The position numbers and the translations under genes were made by a program. DNA of 22,581 nucleotides from Enterobacterales bacterium. Lineage in GTDB: Bacteria > Pseudomonadota > Gammaproteobacteria > Enterobacterales > Succinivibrionaceae. How positions within the stretch are numbered: position 1 is the first letter of the stretch; the number at the start of each line of letters is the position of its first letter. Under the pieces are notes generated by a model, which ran no database searches, had not been told where the DNA came from, and saw only the letters and a program-made list of their open reading frames with translations. This document shows positions 6,247 to 13,797 of this stretch, piece by piece. The DNA is taken from assembly GCA_900768635.1 (NCBI GenBank), contig CAAGDP010000028.1, forward strand, positions 1-22,581, in the 5' to 3' direction.

Positions 6247-7554
6247 ATGGCTAAGATTGTTAAAGTAATCGGTCGCGAAATTATCGATTCACGCGGAAAT
6301 CCAACTGTTGAAGCTGATGTTTATCTGGATGACGGCTCAATGGGTCGTGCAGCAGTTCCATCAGGAGCGTCTACCGGTGTTCGTGAAGCTCTGGAACTCC
6401 GTGATACCGACAATAAGTCCCGTTTTGGTGGCAAGGGTGTTCTCAAGGCTGTAGAAAATGTTAACACTATTTTAGGACCTGCTATTGTTGGTATGGATCC
6501 AGTAGATCAGCGTGCTGTTGATAAGGTTATGCTGGATAAGGACGGCGATCCATTCAAGAAGAATCTCGGTGCTAATGCAATTCTGGCTATCTCTCTGGCT
6601 GTTGCCAAAGCAGCTGCTCAGTCAAAGAAGGTTCCTCTGTACGAACACATCTCTGATCTGAACGGTACCCACGGTCAGTACTCTATGCCACTTCCTATGA
6701 TGAACATCATCAACGGCGGTGCACACGCTGCCTGGTCTATGGATATGCAGGAATTCATGATTCAGCCTGTTGGCGCCAAGACTGTGAAAGAAGCTATCCG
6801 CATGGGTGCTGAAATTTTCCACGAACTGGCTAAGGTTCTCAAGTCTCTCGGTCAGCCTACCACTGTAGGTGACGAAGGTGGTTATGCTCCTAAGCTGGCT
6901 GGTACTGCCAAAGCTATGGCTGCTATTAAGGAAGCTACCGAAAAGGCTGGTTATGTATTTGGTAAGGACGTTACCCTGGCTATGGACTGCGCTTCTTCTG
7001 AATTCTATGATGAACCAGCCAAGTTATACAGAATGAAGGCTGAAGGTAAAGACTTCACCAACACTCAGTTAGCTGACTTCCTTGCTGACCTTTGCGATCA
7101 GTACCCAATCATCTCCATTGAAGATGGTCAGGCTGAAGGAGACTGGGAAGGATGGAAATATCTTACCGATAAGCTTGGCAACAGATGCCAGCTGGTTGGT
7201 GACGACCTGTTCGTAACCAACCCTTCAATCCTCAAGGAAGGTATTGAAAAGGGTATTGCCAACTCTATCCTCATCAAGGTTAACCAGATCGGTTCTCTAA
7301 CTGAAACTCTGGATGCAATTCAGATGGCACACAAGGCTGGCTACACTGCTGTAGTTTCTCACCGTTCCGGTGAAACTGAAGATTGTACCATTGCTGATAT
7401 TGCTGTTGGTACTGCTGCTGGCCAGATCAAGACCGGTTCATTAAGCCGTTCCGATCGTATGGCTAAGTACAATCAGCTCATCAGAATCGAAGAAGAATTA
7501 GGTTCTGAAAAGGCTCCTTATGCAGGACGCAAGGCTGTTAAAGGCCAGAACTAA
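6247..7554 (+). CDS. eno: Enolase (phosphopyruvate hydratase)
   Basis: Enolase interconverts 2-phosphoglycerate and phosphoenolpyruvate in glycolysis; in many gammaproteobacteria it is also part of the RNA degradosome. The 435-residue protein has the N-terminal REIIDSRGNPT motif and loop SGAST (40-44). General-acid/base residues are E210 (GDEGGYAP) and K344 (LIKVNQ). The metal ligands are D247, E292 and D319 (GDDLF), and the SHRSGETED loop is at 371-379. Length agrees with E. coli (432). GAAGGA precedes ATG 6247 at a normal distance. Codon choice is visibly more uniform (GGT, GCT, AAG, CGT) than in neighbouring genes, as expected for high expression. It sits between two strong terminators and is probably a single-gene transcript. 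Confidence 0.98.
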   Translation: MAKIVKVIGREIIDSRGNPTVEADVYLDDGSMGRAAVPSGASTGVREALELRDTDNKSRFGGKGVLKAVENVNTILGPAIVGMDPVDQRAVDKVMLDKDGDPFKKNLGANAILAISLAVAKAAAQSKKVPLYEHISDLNGTHGQYSMPLPMMNIINGGAHAAWSMDMQEFMIQPVGAKTVKEAIRMGAEIFHELAKVLKSLGQPTTVGDEGGYAPKLAGTAKAMAAIKEATEKAGYVFGKDVTLAMDCASSEFYDEPAKLYRMKAEGKDFTNTQLADFLADLCDQYPIISIEDGQAEGDWEGWKYLTDKLGNRCQLVGDDLFVTNPSILKEGIEKGIANSILIKVNQIGSLTETLDAIQMAHKAGYTAVVSHRSGETEDCTIADIAVGTAAGQIKTGSLSRSDRMAKYNQLIRIEEELGSEKAPYAGRKAVKGQN

Positions 7555-7581
7555 TAACAGTTCATTTATATAAAAGTCCAG

Positions 7582-7608
7582 CCGCGATCTTAAGATCGCG
7601 GTTTTTAT
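7582..7608 (+). terminator. Intrinsic terminator after eno
   Basis: CCGCGATCTTAAGATCGCGG (7582-7601) is a perfect 20-bp palindrome followed by TTTTTATAT. ATATAAAA upstream can extend the stem, so it could work in both directions. A weaker pair GATTATC (7612-7618) / GATAATC (7629-7635) follows before ftsB. Confidence 0.9.
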
Positions 7609-7678
7609 ATAGATTATCCATATTTATTGATAATCAAAACACTGTAGCCAATCCTTATCCACATCAACTGGTTAAAAC

Positions 7679-7966
7679 ATGAGAATATTTGCTTTAGTGT
7701 TGTTTTTAGTTCTTGCCGGAGCCCAGTATTATCTGTGGGCTGGCAAAAACGGATGGTATGAATATAAATCCTATCAGAAAAAGATCCATGATCAGGAACT
7801 GAGCAATCAGAAACTTATTGATCGCAACAATCTCATTACCACCGATATTAAGGATTTGAGAGAAGGAACAGAAGGTATTGAGGAAGCAGCCCGTTCAGAA
7901 CTGGGTTTTATCAAACCATCTGAAACCTTTATTCGTATTATTACCAAAGAGAATGGAAGCAAATAA
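7679..7966 (+). CDS. ftsB: Cell division protein FtsB
   Basis: FtsB forms the FtsQ-FtsB-FtsL complex of the divisome and helps activate septal peptidoglycan synthesis by FtsWI. The 95-residue bitopic protein has one N-terminal membrane segment (about residues 2-20). The family signature QYYLWAGKNGWYEY follows, then a heptad-like coiled coil (about 28-65). The C-terminal GIEEAARSELGFIKPSETFIRII matches FtsB (E. coli 103 residues, EALEERARNEL...PGETF). The place between eno and ispD is the conserved gammaproteobacterial one. Its stop codon directly touches the ispD start, so the two are translationally coupled. Confidence 0.95.
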   Translation: MRIFALVLFLVLAGAQYYLWAGKNGWYEYKSYQKKIHDQELSNQKLIDRNNLITTDIKDLREGTEGIEEAARSELGFIKPSETFIRIITKENGSK

Positions 7967-8650
7967 GTGTTATTAGACGTTGTTATACCTGCAGCCGGAA
8001 TCGGCCGTCGCATGAAATCATCATTGCCTAAACAATATCTGAAAATCGGCAATCAGACAATTCTGGAACACACTATTAACATCTTTCTCCATTCACCGCT
8101 TATTTCCCAAATCATTGTGGCCATTCGTCCCGACGATGATATTTTCCAAACACTGCCCATAGCCTCATCACCCAAAATAGCAAAAGTTGCCGGCGGTGAT
8201 GAACGGGTTAATTCAGTCCTCAATGGATTACATCAGTCAACCTCTGAATGGGTTTTGGTTCATGACGCCGCCCGACCCTGCCTGTCTCATCGGGATCTAT
8301 CCGCTCTTATTCAGGGAGGTTTAACCGATAATGGAGCAATTTTGGCTATGCCGGTGCGTGACACCATGAAAAAAGCTGATAACTGTTTAAACATCCTTAA
8401 AACCGAAGAGCGCAAAGGTCTTTTTCATGCTTTAACTCCCCAGCTTTTTAAAAGAGAATTACTTATTCAGGCTATTACTCAGGGTATTGCCCAAAATCTG
8501 AATATTACCGATGAATCATCCGCAATGGAATTTATGGGGTACAAACCTAAGATTATTGAAGGAAGATCTGATAACATAAAAGTTACTCAGCCCGATGATC
8601 TTGCTATGGCTGAATTTATATTAGAAAAACTAGGACATGAGAAATGTTAA
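7967..8650 (+). CDS. ispD: 2-C-methyl-D-erythritol 4-phosphate cytidylyltransferase
   Basis: IspD transfers CMP from CTP to methylerythritol phosphate, the third step of the non-mevalonate isoprenoid pathway. The 227-residue protein shows the CTP-binding PAAGIGRRM (8-16) with LPKQYL after it, GGDERVNSV (77-85), VHDAARP (98-104), TDESSAME (181-188) and NIKVTQPDD (203-211), all family hallmarks. Length is close to E. coli (236). It starts with GTG at 7967, the base after the ftsB TAA, with GGAAG about seven bases upstream inside ftsB. Its 3' end overlaps ispF by seven bases. Confidence 0.97.
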   Translation: MLLDVVIPAAGIGRRMKSSLPKQYLKIGNQTILEHTINIFLHSPLISQIIVAIRPDDDIFQTLPIASSPKIAKVAGGDERVNSVLNGLHQSTSEWVLVHDAARPCLSHRDLSALIQGGLTDNGAILAMPVRDTMKKADNCLNILKTEERKGLFHALTPQLFKRELLIQAITQGIAQNLNITDESSAMEFMGYKPKIIEGRSDNIKVTQPDDLAMAEFILEKLGHEKC

Positions 8651-9123
8651 GAATAGGACATGGTTTTGACGTGCATAAATTTGGAGGAACCGGACCCATT
8701 GTTATAGGAGGAGTCAGGATCCCCTATGAACAGGGACTTCTGGCTCATTCTGACGGAGATGTAGCTTTGCATGCCCTTACTGACGCGTTAATAGGAGCTG
8801 CAGCTCTGGGGGATATTGGCAAACTTTATCCCGATAATGATGACCACTTTCTCAACATAGACAGCAGAATTTTACTCCGGGACAGTTACGCCAGAATTAA
8901 AGCTTTGGGCTATCATCTGGTAAATGCCGACATTACCATTATTGCTCAGTCTCCTAAAATGCGGGATTACATCGATCTAATGCGTAACAATATTGCACAG
9001 GATCTGGAATCAGATCTGGATGCTGTAAACGTTAAGGCCACCACCACCGAAAAACTGGGATTTACCGGTCGTAAGGAAGGCATAGCAGTGGAAGCAGTAG
9101 TGCTCATAGAAAAAAATGGCTAA
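8644..9123 (+). CDS. ispF: 2-C-methyl-D-erythritol 2,4-cyclodiphosphate synthase
   Basis: IspF closes the cyclic diphosphate ring and releases CMP, two steps after IspD. It is a homotrimeric zinc enzyme. The 159-residue protein has zinc ligands D9 and H11 in GHGFDVH and H43 (the histidine of ALHALTDALIG; the preceding AHSDGD is also conserved). DIGKLYPDND and the C-terminal TTEKLGFTGRKEGI complete the family pattern. Length equals E. coli IspF (159). ATG 8644 lies inside the end of ispD, and the stop lies inside the start of pcm, so ispD-ispF-pcm are tightly coupled. Confidence 0.97.
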   Translation: MLRIGHGFDVHKFGGTGPIVIGGVRIPYEQGLLAHSDGDVALHALTDALIGAAALGDIGKLYPDNDDHFLNIDSRILLRDSYARIKALGYHLVNADITIIAQSPKMRDYIDLMRNNIAQDLESDLDAVNVKATTTEKLGFTGRKEGIAVEAVVLIEKNG

Positions 9124-9742
9124 TGAACTATCTCCATGGCTTCGGGAGCTTGGAGCCAGCATACAGGTACCTCAGGAAGTTCTGGAGGCTATGGATCTAC
9201 CCAGGGAAAAATTTGTATGCACTTCCTTTAATACTCAGATTATAACTGCAGCAGCTCTTCCCATAGGATGCGGTCAGACTATTTCACAACCAGCAACTGT
9301 AGCCAAAATGACTGCAGCACTTCTTAAATGCCACCCCAGTAAAGTTCTGGAAATAGGTACCGGTTCCGGATATCAGACTGCCGTACTCTGTCGCATGGTC
9401 GAGCAGGTATATACTGTGGAAAGAATACAAAATATTCAGCTTGACTCTATAAGAAGACTGTACAAACTTGGAATTTATAATTTCAAGGCATTGTGTGCTG
9501 ACGGATCCGAAGGATGGAAAACCCACGCTCCATATGATGCTATTATGGTAACTGCTGCAGCTGCCGAAATACCTCAGAGTCTGGTAGAACAACTAAAAAT
9601 TAATGGCATTATGGTAATTCCTGTGGGAACTACCCGGCAAGAACTGTGTGTTTATACCAAAATATCTGATACCAACCTGAGAAAAGAATCTCTCGGGCCG
9701 ATTAACTTCGTTCCTTTAATCTGCGGAGAAGTTAAGCATTAG
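9116..9742 (+). CDS. pcm: Protein-L-isoaspartate O-methyltransferase
   Basis: Pcm methylates abnormal L-isoaspartyl residues with S-adenosylmethionine so that they can revert to aspartate, a protein-repair function in the cytoplasm. The 208-residue protein has the family's GQTISQP loop (53-59), the SAM-binding motif VLEIGTGSGYQ (77-87), the acidic end of strand 2 (VYTVER, about 98-103) and APYDAIMVTAAA. Length matches E. coli (208). ATG 9116 overlaps the ispF stop by eight bases. In enterobacteria truD and surE lie between ispF and pcm; here there is no room for either. Confidence 0.96.
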   Translation: MANELSPWLRELGASIQVPQEVLEAMDLPREKFVCTSFNTQIITAAALPIGCGQTISQPATVAKMTAALLKCHPSKVLEIGTGSGYQTAVLCRMVEQVYTVERIQNIQLDSIRRLYKLGIYNFKALCADGSEGWKTHAPYDAIMVTAAAAEIPQSLVEQLKINGIMVIPVGTTRQELCVYTKISDTNLRKESLGPINFVPLICGEVKH

Positions 9743-9771
9743 TTCCGGTAACATATTTTAGTTCTAGAATC

Positions 9772-9802
9772 CATAACTGAATCATCACTTTCATCAGTTA
9801 TG
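9772..9802 (+). terminator. Hairpin between pcm and yqaA
   Basis: CATAACTGA (9772-9780) pairs perfectly with TCAGTTATG (9794-9802) around a 13-base loop. No T-run follows, so termination is doubtful. It may partially attenuate or stabilise the mRNA between pcm and the downstream pair. Confidence 0.35.
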
Positions 9803-9850
9803 AAAGGCTATAAGTAACAAACTTACAATAACCACCAACTACAAGACTTT

Positions 9851-10477
9851 ATGAAAATCTTTCAGAAAATTTATGACTGGTGCATAAGACTGTCCAAGCA
9901 TCGTCTGGCAACCTTTTTCCTGTGTATTAATTCCTTTATCGAATCTATTTTCTGGCCTATTCCTCCGGATGCCATGCTGATACCTATGTGTCTGGCCCGT
10001 CCACACAAGGCATTATGGTTTGCCGCCTATACTACCCTCAGTTCTATCATTGGAGCATCCATAGGCTTTCTGGTGGGATATTATCTGTGGGACATATGTA
10101 TTCAGGATTTGTTCTACAGACTTAACTGGATGAATAATGTGGATACCATAAAGCAGTGGTTCGACAAATTCGGCATAATGTTTGTCGCCATTGGAGCTTT
10201 TACCCCCATCCCATACAAAGTGATAGCAATTACTACCGGAATGATGGCAGCTACCAGCCAGGTGGCTCTCAGCAGTTTTGATTCCCAGCTTTCCCTGTCA
10301 TATTTTCTGCTGGTGTCCCTGCTAGGAAGAGGAGCCAGGTTTTACATTGAAGCTGTAGTAATTAAGATCGGTGGCGAACCTATGGCAGATAAAATCAGGA
10401 AATATATTGACATCATCGGATGGATTTGTGTATTACTGATAGCTGTAGCTTTGGTTATATACAAATTAAAAAGCTGA
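9851..10477 (+). CDS. yqaA: DedA/VTT-family membrane protein, YqaA-like
   Basis: This 208-residue inner-membrane protein has about five hydrophobic segments. It carries the VTT/DedA features: an acidic residue with a proline-rich re-entrant stretch (SFIESIFWPIPPDAMLIP) and a second one (FTPIPYKVIAITTGMM). The late segment LLGRGARFYIEA is also typical of YqaA. DedA-family members are linked to phospholipid scrambling, undecaprenyl phosphate recycling and proton-motive-force maintenance; the substrate of YqaA itself is not established. In Vibrio and Aeromonas relatives this gene commonly lies between pcm and nlpD, as here. Spacing to nlpD is 28 bases, suggesting co-transcription. Confidence 0.9.
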   Translation: MKIFQKIYDWCIRLSKHRLATFFLCINSFIESIFWPIPPDAMLIPMCLARPHKALWFAAYTTLSSIIGASIGFLVGYYLWDICIQDLFYRLNWMNNVDTIKQWFDKFGIMFVAIGAFTPIPYKVIAITTGMMAATSQVALSSFDSQLSLSYFLLVSLLGRGARFYIEAVVIKIGGEPMADKIRKYIDIIGWICVLLIAVALVIYKLKS

Positions 10478-10505
10478 GCATCTTTCGAAACTAGCGAGTC
10501 ATCCT

Positions 10506-11459
10506 ATGGATTACAGAAAAATCATTATTCTGGCATTAGCAACTGCGACAATGTTCAATATTGCAGGATGTTCCAGCAGTCACCATAGCAGAATAACACA
10601 TCTTGGATCCTCACATTCCAAACGACCTGTTAAGGTTGACTCCAACCACTACGTGGTACAAAAAGGAGATACTTTGTTTTCCATTGCCTTTGCCAATGGA
10701 ATAGATCACCGCACACTTGCTCTTATTAACAATATTGATGTTAATCGTGGAATAATTCATCCGGGAGATGTTCTGCTGATCCGCATTAAAAATCTTAACG
10801 CCAGCAATGTTTACCGGGTAAAATCAGGAGACACCTTATACAGCATTGCCCGCCGCCATAAGACAACAGTTAAGAAACTAGCGCAAATCAACCGCATATC
10901 TGCACCATATTCCATAAATGTAGGACAGCTGCTGGTTATCGATCCTAAAAAACCGATGTTTGTATCTGCCAAGGTTACTTCCCGTCCCAAGGATAAAGAA
11001 TCACCACCTAAGAAAACCACGACAGTAAACAAGTCTGAACCTCAGAAAACGGAGATGGTTACATCCAGAAAGTCTCAGTACAACTCCCAATCCAAGCTTA
11101 GCTGGCAATGGCCGGCGCAGGGGGCTATTGTTGCCAACACCACAGCAGGAAACATTATTGGCATTAACATCGCAGGAAAAAAAGGACAGGATGTCAGAGC
11201 GGCATCCTCCGGAAAAATTGTTTATGCAGGTAATGCTCTTCGGGGCTACGGTAATCTTATTATTATCAAACATAATGACGACTACCTTTCAGCCTACGCT
11301 CACAATGATCAAATTCTGGTCAAAGAATTGCAATCCGTCAGGGGTGGTCAGGTTATTGCCAAAATGGGGGACACCGATTCCAACCGGGTAAATCTGCATT
11401 TTGAAATAAGATTTCGTGGTCAGGCAGTAAACCCTAGAAACTATTTGCCTAAACGTTAG
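10506..11459 (+). CDS. nlpD: Murein hydrolase activator NlpD, lipoprotein with two LysM domains
   Basis: NlpD is an outer-membrane lipoprotein that activates the amidase AmiC for septal peptidoglycan splitting. The signal peptide ends in the lipobox NIAGC, with lipidated C22. Two LysM repeats follow: HYVVQKGDTLFSIA... (about 48-92) and VYRVKSGDTLYSIA... (about 102-146). E. coli NlpD has one. A lysine/serine/threonine-rich linker (about 150-196) leads to the LytM/M23-like domain (about 200-315). This includes ALRGYGNLIIIKHNDDYLSAYAHND, nearly identical to enterobacterial NlpD, and LHFEIRFRGQAVNPRNYLP. The metal-ligand set is incomplete (GINIAG where active M23 enzymes have HxGxD), as expected for a non-catalytic activator. 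rpoS normally follows nlpD; here the IS begins 30 bases downstream. Confidence 0.96.
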   Translation: MDYRKIIILALATATMFNIAGCSSSHHSRITHLGSSHSKRPVKVDSNHYVVQKGDTLFSIAFANGIDHRTLALINNIDVNRGIIHPGDVLLIRIKNLNASNVYRVKSGDTLYSIARRHKTTVKKLAQINRISAPYSINVGQLLVIDPKKPMFVSAKVTSRPKDKESPPKKTTTVNKSEPQKTEMVTSRKSQYNSQSKLSWQWPAQGAIVANTTAGNIIGINIAGKKGQDVRAASSGKIVYAGNALRGYGNLIIIKHNDDYLSAYAHNDQILVKELQSVRGGQVIAKMGDTDSNRVNLHFEIRFRGQAVNPRNYLPKR

Positions 11460-11489
11460 CTAACTTTGTGCGAAAAATCACAAAAAATG

Positions 11490-11506
11490 CAGGGCCTACG
11501 CACGAA
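11490..11506 (+). repeat. Left terminal inverted repeat of the ISAs1-family element
   Basis: CAGGGCCTACGCACGAA matches the right end (13018-13034, inverted) at 16 of 17 positions. Similarity stops after this point. Confidence 0.88.
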
Positions 11507-11635
11507 CCAAAACGTGATCTACGGATCATAGTTAAAAATTATTTTGTGATGTAAGGATCACATTAATTAAAATTTACTTGTGCGCCATATCATATTTTGA
11601 TCAAATACTATTATTTATATAGGTTTGGAAAAATT

Positions 11636-12886
11636 ATGTTATTGGATGCAGTAAATAAAATGATGGATTTGATGGAAATCGAAGATAAGCGAGATCCTAA
11701 AAAGATATGTTATCCTCTAGGGTCAACTTTGTTTGCGATAATGCTTGCCTGGATGTGTGGATATAATTCAGCAGTAAAAATATCCTTTTTCTGGTCATTG
11801 AAATTCGATATTTTAAAAAAGCATATACCCAATTTCCCTAACAGTTTGATATCTCACGACACAGTTAACCGGTTGTTGAGTCTAATAGTCGTAGACGATT
11901 TAAAAGCTATCATGAGTCATTTTTCGGAGTTAGTGATAGCAAATGCGGGATATGATGAACTTGGGATAAAGCGCATTTTATCACTGGACGGACAGACACC
12001 AAAAGCAGCAGAGTATGAACCTGGGAAAGGGTATCTGGAGCATTCCAATGCGGATCGCCGGTTGCATCAGAAGCTGTATTATGTAACGCTGTTTGATTCA
12101 AGCACAGGAATATCGTTGAGAATGGAGGAGGTAGAGAAGAAAGAGAATGAAAACAAGGCATGTGTACGTGCAATAAAAATGTTTGATTTAACAGGGACAA
12201 TAGTAACGGCAGATGCACTTAATACTCAGCGAAGCGTGGCAGAAGCAGTAATAGACAGAGGTGGAGATTATGTTTTAGCCCTAAAGGATAATCATAAAGC
12301 GTTGAGAAAAGTAGTAGATGAAGCCCTAAACAATCCGATACTTATTGAGGAATACGGACAAATCTATGAAAGTGAAGTAGAAATTGGCCACGGAAGGATA
12401 GAAAATAGGACGGTGCATGCGTTGCCGGTTAGTGCTATAAAAAATAAGGTTCCACTAAAGGACTGGAAGAAGGATGCTCAAACAGTCTTTATGACGGTAA
12501 CAGAAAGTGAGAATAAGAAACATAAAGTAAAAAGAGCACCGGAAGTTAGACTGTTTATTTCTTCTCTGTCATTCGATAATCCTAATATAGCAGCATTAGG
12601 ATATAGAGCAGTAAGGGAGCACTGGCACATAGAAAATAAATTACATTGGTGTCTTGATATGGATTTCGGCCAAGATCATATGCAAATAAAGAATAGAAAC
12701 TATCTGAGAAACTGCGAGATGTTATCCAGAATAGCGTTAAATGTAATGAGGTTGATAGAACCAAAGTTCAGGAGACCTGGATGTAATGAACAGGTTGCAA
12801 TATCAAACGTGAAACTATGTCTGGATGGGACATTAGATCGGAATATAACAACAGTTGCAAACCTGTTTGTAGAAGGAAAAATATAA
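11636..12886 (+). CDS. ISAs1-family DDE transposase
   Basis: This 416-residue transposase has an N-terminal helical region with PLGSTLFAIMLAWMCGY and SHDTVNRLL. The catalytic core follows: first acidic site in SLDGQTPK, second in VTADALNTQRSVAEAV with GGDYVLALKDN after it, and the glutamate in REHWHIENKLHWCLDMDFGQD. This W-x-IEN-x-LHW signature is the hallmark of the ISAs1/H-repeat group. No stop or frameshift interrupts it, so it may be active. ATG 11636 was preferred (GGAAAAATT upstream); an in-frame TTG at 11597 would add 13 unrelated residues. Codon use is rich in ATA, AGA and AAA, unlike the neighbours, as expected for a mobile gene. It is slightly longer than many family members. Confidence 0.95.
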   Translation: MLLDAVNKMMDLMEIEDKRDPKKICYPLGSTLFAIMLAWMCGYNSAVKISFFWSLKFDILKKHIPNFPNSLISHDTVNRLLSLIVVDDLKAIMSHFSELVIANAGYDELGIKRILSLDGQTPKAAEYEPGKGYLEHSNADRRLHQKLYYVTLFDSSTGISLRMEEVEKKENENKACVRAIKMFDLTGTIVTADALNTQRSVAEAVIDRGGDYVLALKDNHKALRKVVDEALNNPILIEEYGQIYESEVEIGHGRIENRTVHALPVSAIKNKVPLKDWKKDAQTVFMTVTESENKKHKVKRAPEVRLFISSLSFDNPNIAALGYRAVREHWHIENKLHWCLDMDFGQDHMQIKNRNYLRNCEMLSRIALNVMRLIEPKFRRPGCNEQVAISNVKLCLDGTLDRNITTVANLFVEGKI

Positions 12887-13017
12887 GCTAAGTAAGAGCC
12901 TATTCAATGAATTTTAGAGTGAACTTTTTTGCTGAGATAGGAAAAAACATGAATTGCACCATGAAAAATGAAAATATTAAAAATAATGTGACAAAAATTT
13001 GAGGGATGGTGCAACTA

Positions 13018-13034
13018 TTCATGCGTAGGCCCTG
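13018..13034 (-). repeat. Right terminal inverted repeat of the ISAs1-family element
   Basis: TTCATGCGTAGGCCCTG is the inverted copy of the left end with one mismatch. The element's right non-coding tail from the transposase stop to here is about 130 bases. Confidence 0.88.
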
Positions 13035-13086
13035 TTCTTTATGTGCAGTTCGTCAAAAAACAATTACATTTTTGCACAAAAATGGA

Positions 13087-13152
13087 ATGCATGAGGAAAA
13101 ATGCATATAAAATGTATAGGATTATAAATTGTGCCCTCTGTATTCACAGAGG
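13087..13152 (+). promoter_or_regulatory. Putative promoter and leader of the minor-pilin operon
   Basis: Two copies of the palindrome ATGCAT (13087-13092 and 13101-13106) sit 14 bases apart and could be paired operator half-sites. The second overlaps a good -10 candidate, TATAAAAT (13106-13113); a matching -35 is weak (TGGAAT, 17 bases upstream). A hairpin CCTCTGT (13135-13141) / ACAGAGG (13146-13152) with a 4-base loop follows in the leader, 36 bases before the first pilin start. I see no sigma-54 type -24/-12 pair. All of this lies just outside the IS right end. Confidence 0.35.
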
Positions 13153-13188
13153 ATTAAAACGGATTTTGCACGGGAACAGGAGTTCAAA

Positions 13189-13794
13189 ATGTTTTTCTCA
13201 CAACCTGGAGTGCTGGTGCTGAGATCAAGGCGGAATAAGGGTTTTACTCTTATTGAAATCTTTGCCGCTATTGTGATTCTGGCGATTTTGGCATCTCTGT
13301 CGGTAAATGTTATGCGCGATTATAAGATTCGTCAGAATGTGGAAGCCGCGCGTCAACAGTTTGTCAATTCTGTAACAGCAGCCATGACGGCAGCTGCCAA
13401 GTATAATACTTCCTATCAGGTAATTTGGGATGGTACTTCAAAGACTATCAAGGCCTGTGTATTACGCAGTGCTGCCACCGGGGCTCCAACCTGTATTGAT
13501 GACGATATTGAATTCAGTTTCTCTACCCAATCTTTATCCAAGGCTTTTGTATTCTGGGGTGGTCAGAGTTCTGATGCCGGTAGCAATGTTCGTATGCTGA
13601 CTGTTACTCCGTATGGAAAGATTACTCTTAATTCTCCAGCAGGTTCTACTACTTCTCGAATTTATTTTGCTGATGAAGAAAGAAACGTTCTTACCAAGCA
13701 GAAACTGTGTATTGGTATCAACATAGGGCGCAACGGAACTGTTGAGCGTCTGGAATCTGAAACATCAGCTTCTTCATCTTGTCCCGGAGCGTAG
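13189..13794 (+). CDS. fimT: Type IV minor prepilin, GspH/FimT family
   Basis: This 201-residue prepilin has an 18-residue leader ending in RRNKG. PilD-type cleavage is expected before F19, with the conserved E23 at position +5 of FTLIEIFAAIVILAILASL. The N-terminal hydrophobic helix and the C-terminal strand with LCIGINIGRNGTVERLE fit the GspH/FimT fold. FimT/FimU proteins take part in the minor-pilin complex that primes pilus assembly; FimT members can also bind DNA during uptake. The start is ATG 13189, with CAGGAG six bases upstream. An in-frame TTG at 13129 was rejected because it lies in the leader hairpin region. First gene of the operon; pilV starts three bases after its stop. FimU is an equally good name. 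Confidence 0.88.
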   Translation: MFFSQPGVLVLRSRRNKGFTLIEIFAAIVILAILASLSVNVMRDYKIRQNVEAARQQFVNSVTAAMTAAAKYNTSYQVIWDGTSKTIKACVLRSAATGAPTCIDDDIEFSFSTQSLSKAFVFWGGQSSDAGSNVRMLTVTPYGKITLNSPAGSTTSRIYFADEERNVLTKQKLCIGINIGRNGTVERLESETSASSSCPGA

Positions 13795-13797
13795 GTC

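Larger units (their letters stand above)
11490..13034 (+). mobile_element. Complete ISAs1-family insertion sequence
   Basis: The 1545-bp element is bounded by imperfect terminal inverted repeats: CAGGGCCTACGCACGAA at the left and the same sequence with one C-to-T change, inverted, at the right. It encodes one intact DDE transposase. The ISAs1 family normally makes an 8-10 bp target duplication. The eight bases outside each end are AAAAAATG and TTCTTTAT, which do not match, so no duplication is visible. The element lies between nlpD and the pilus operon, where rpoS would be expected. Terminal non-coding segments are AT-rich. Confidence 0.9.

Noticed and set aside
11550..11570. CRP-like TGTGA...TCACA in the IS left end
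   Set aside because: The half-sites are eight bases apart instead of the required six, and the site is inside a mobile element.
12887..13034. A second coding region or passenger gene in the IS right end
   Set aside because: The stretch is AT-rich, has no usable frame, and simply leads to the right inverted repeat.
13129..13188. N-terminal extension of fimT from TTG 13129
   Set aside because: It overlaps the leader hairpin, and ATG 13189 has a well-placed CAGGAG and gives a normal prepilin leader.
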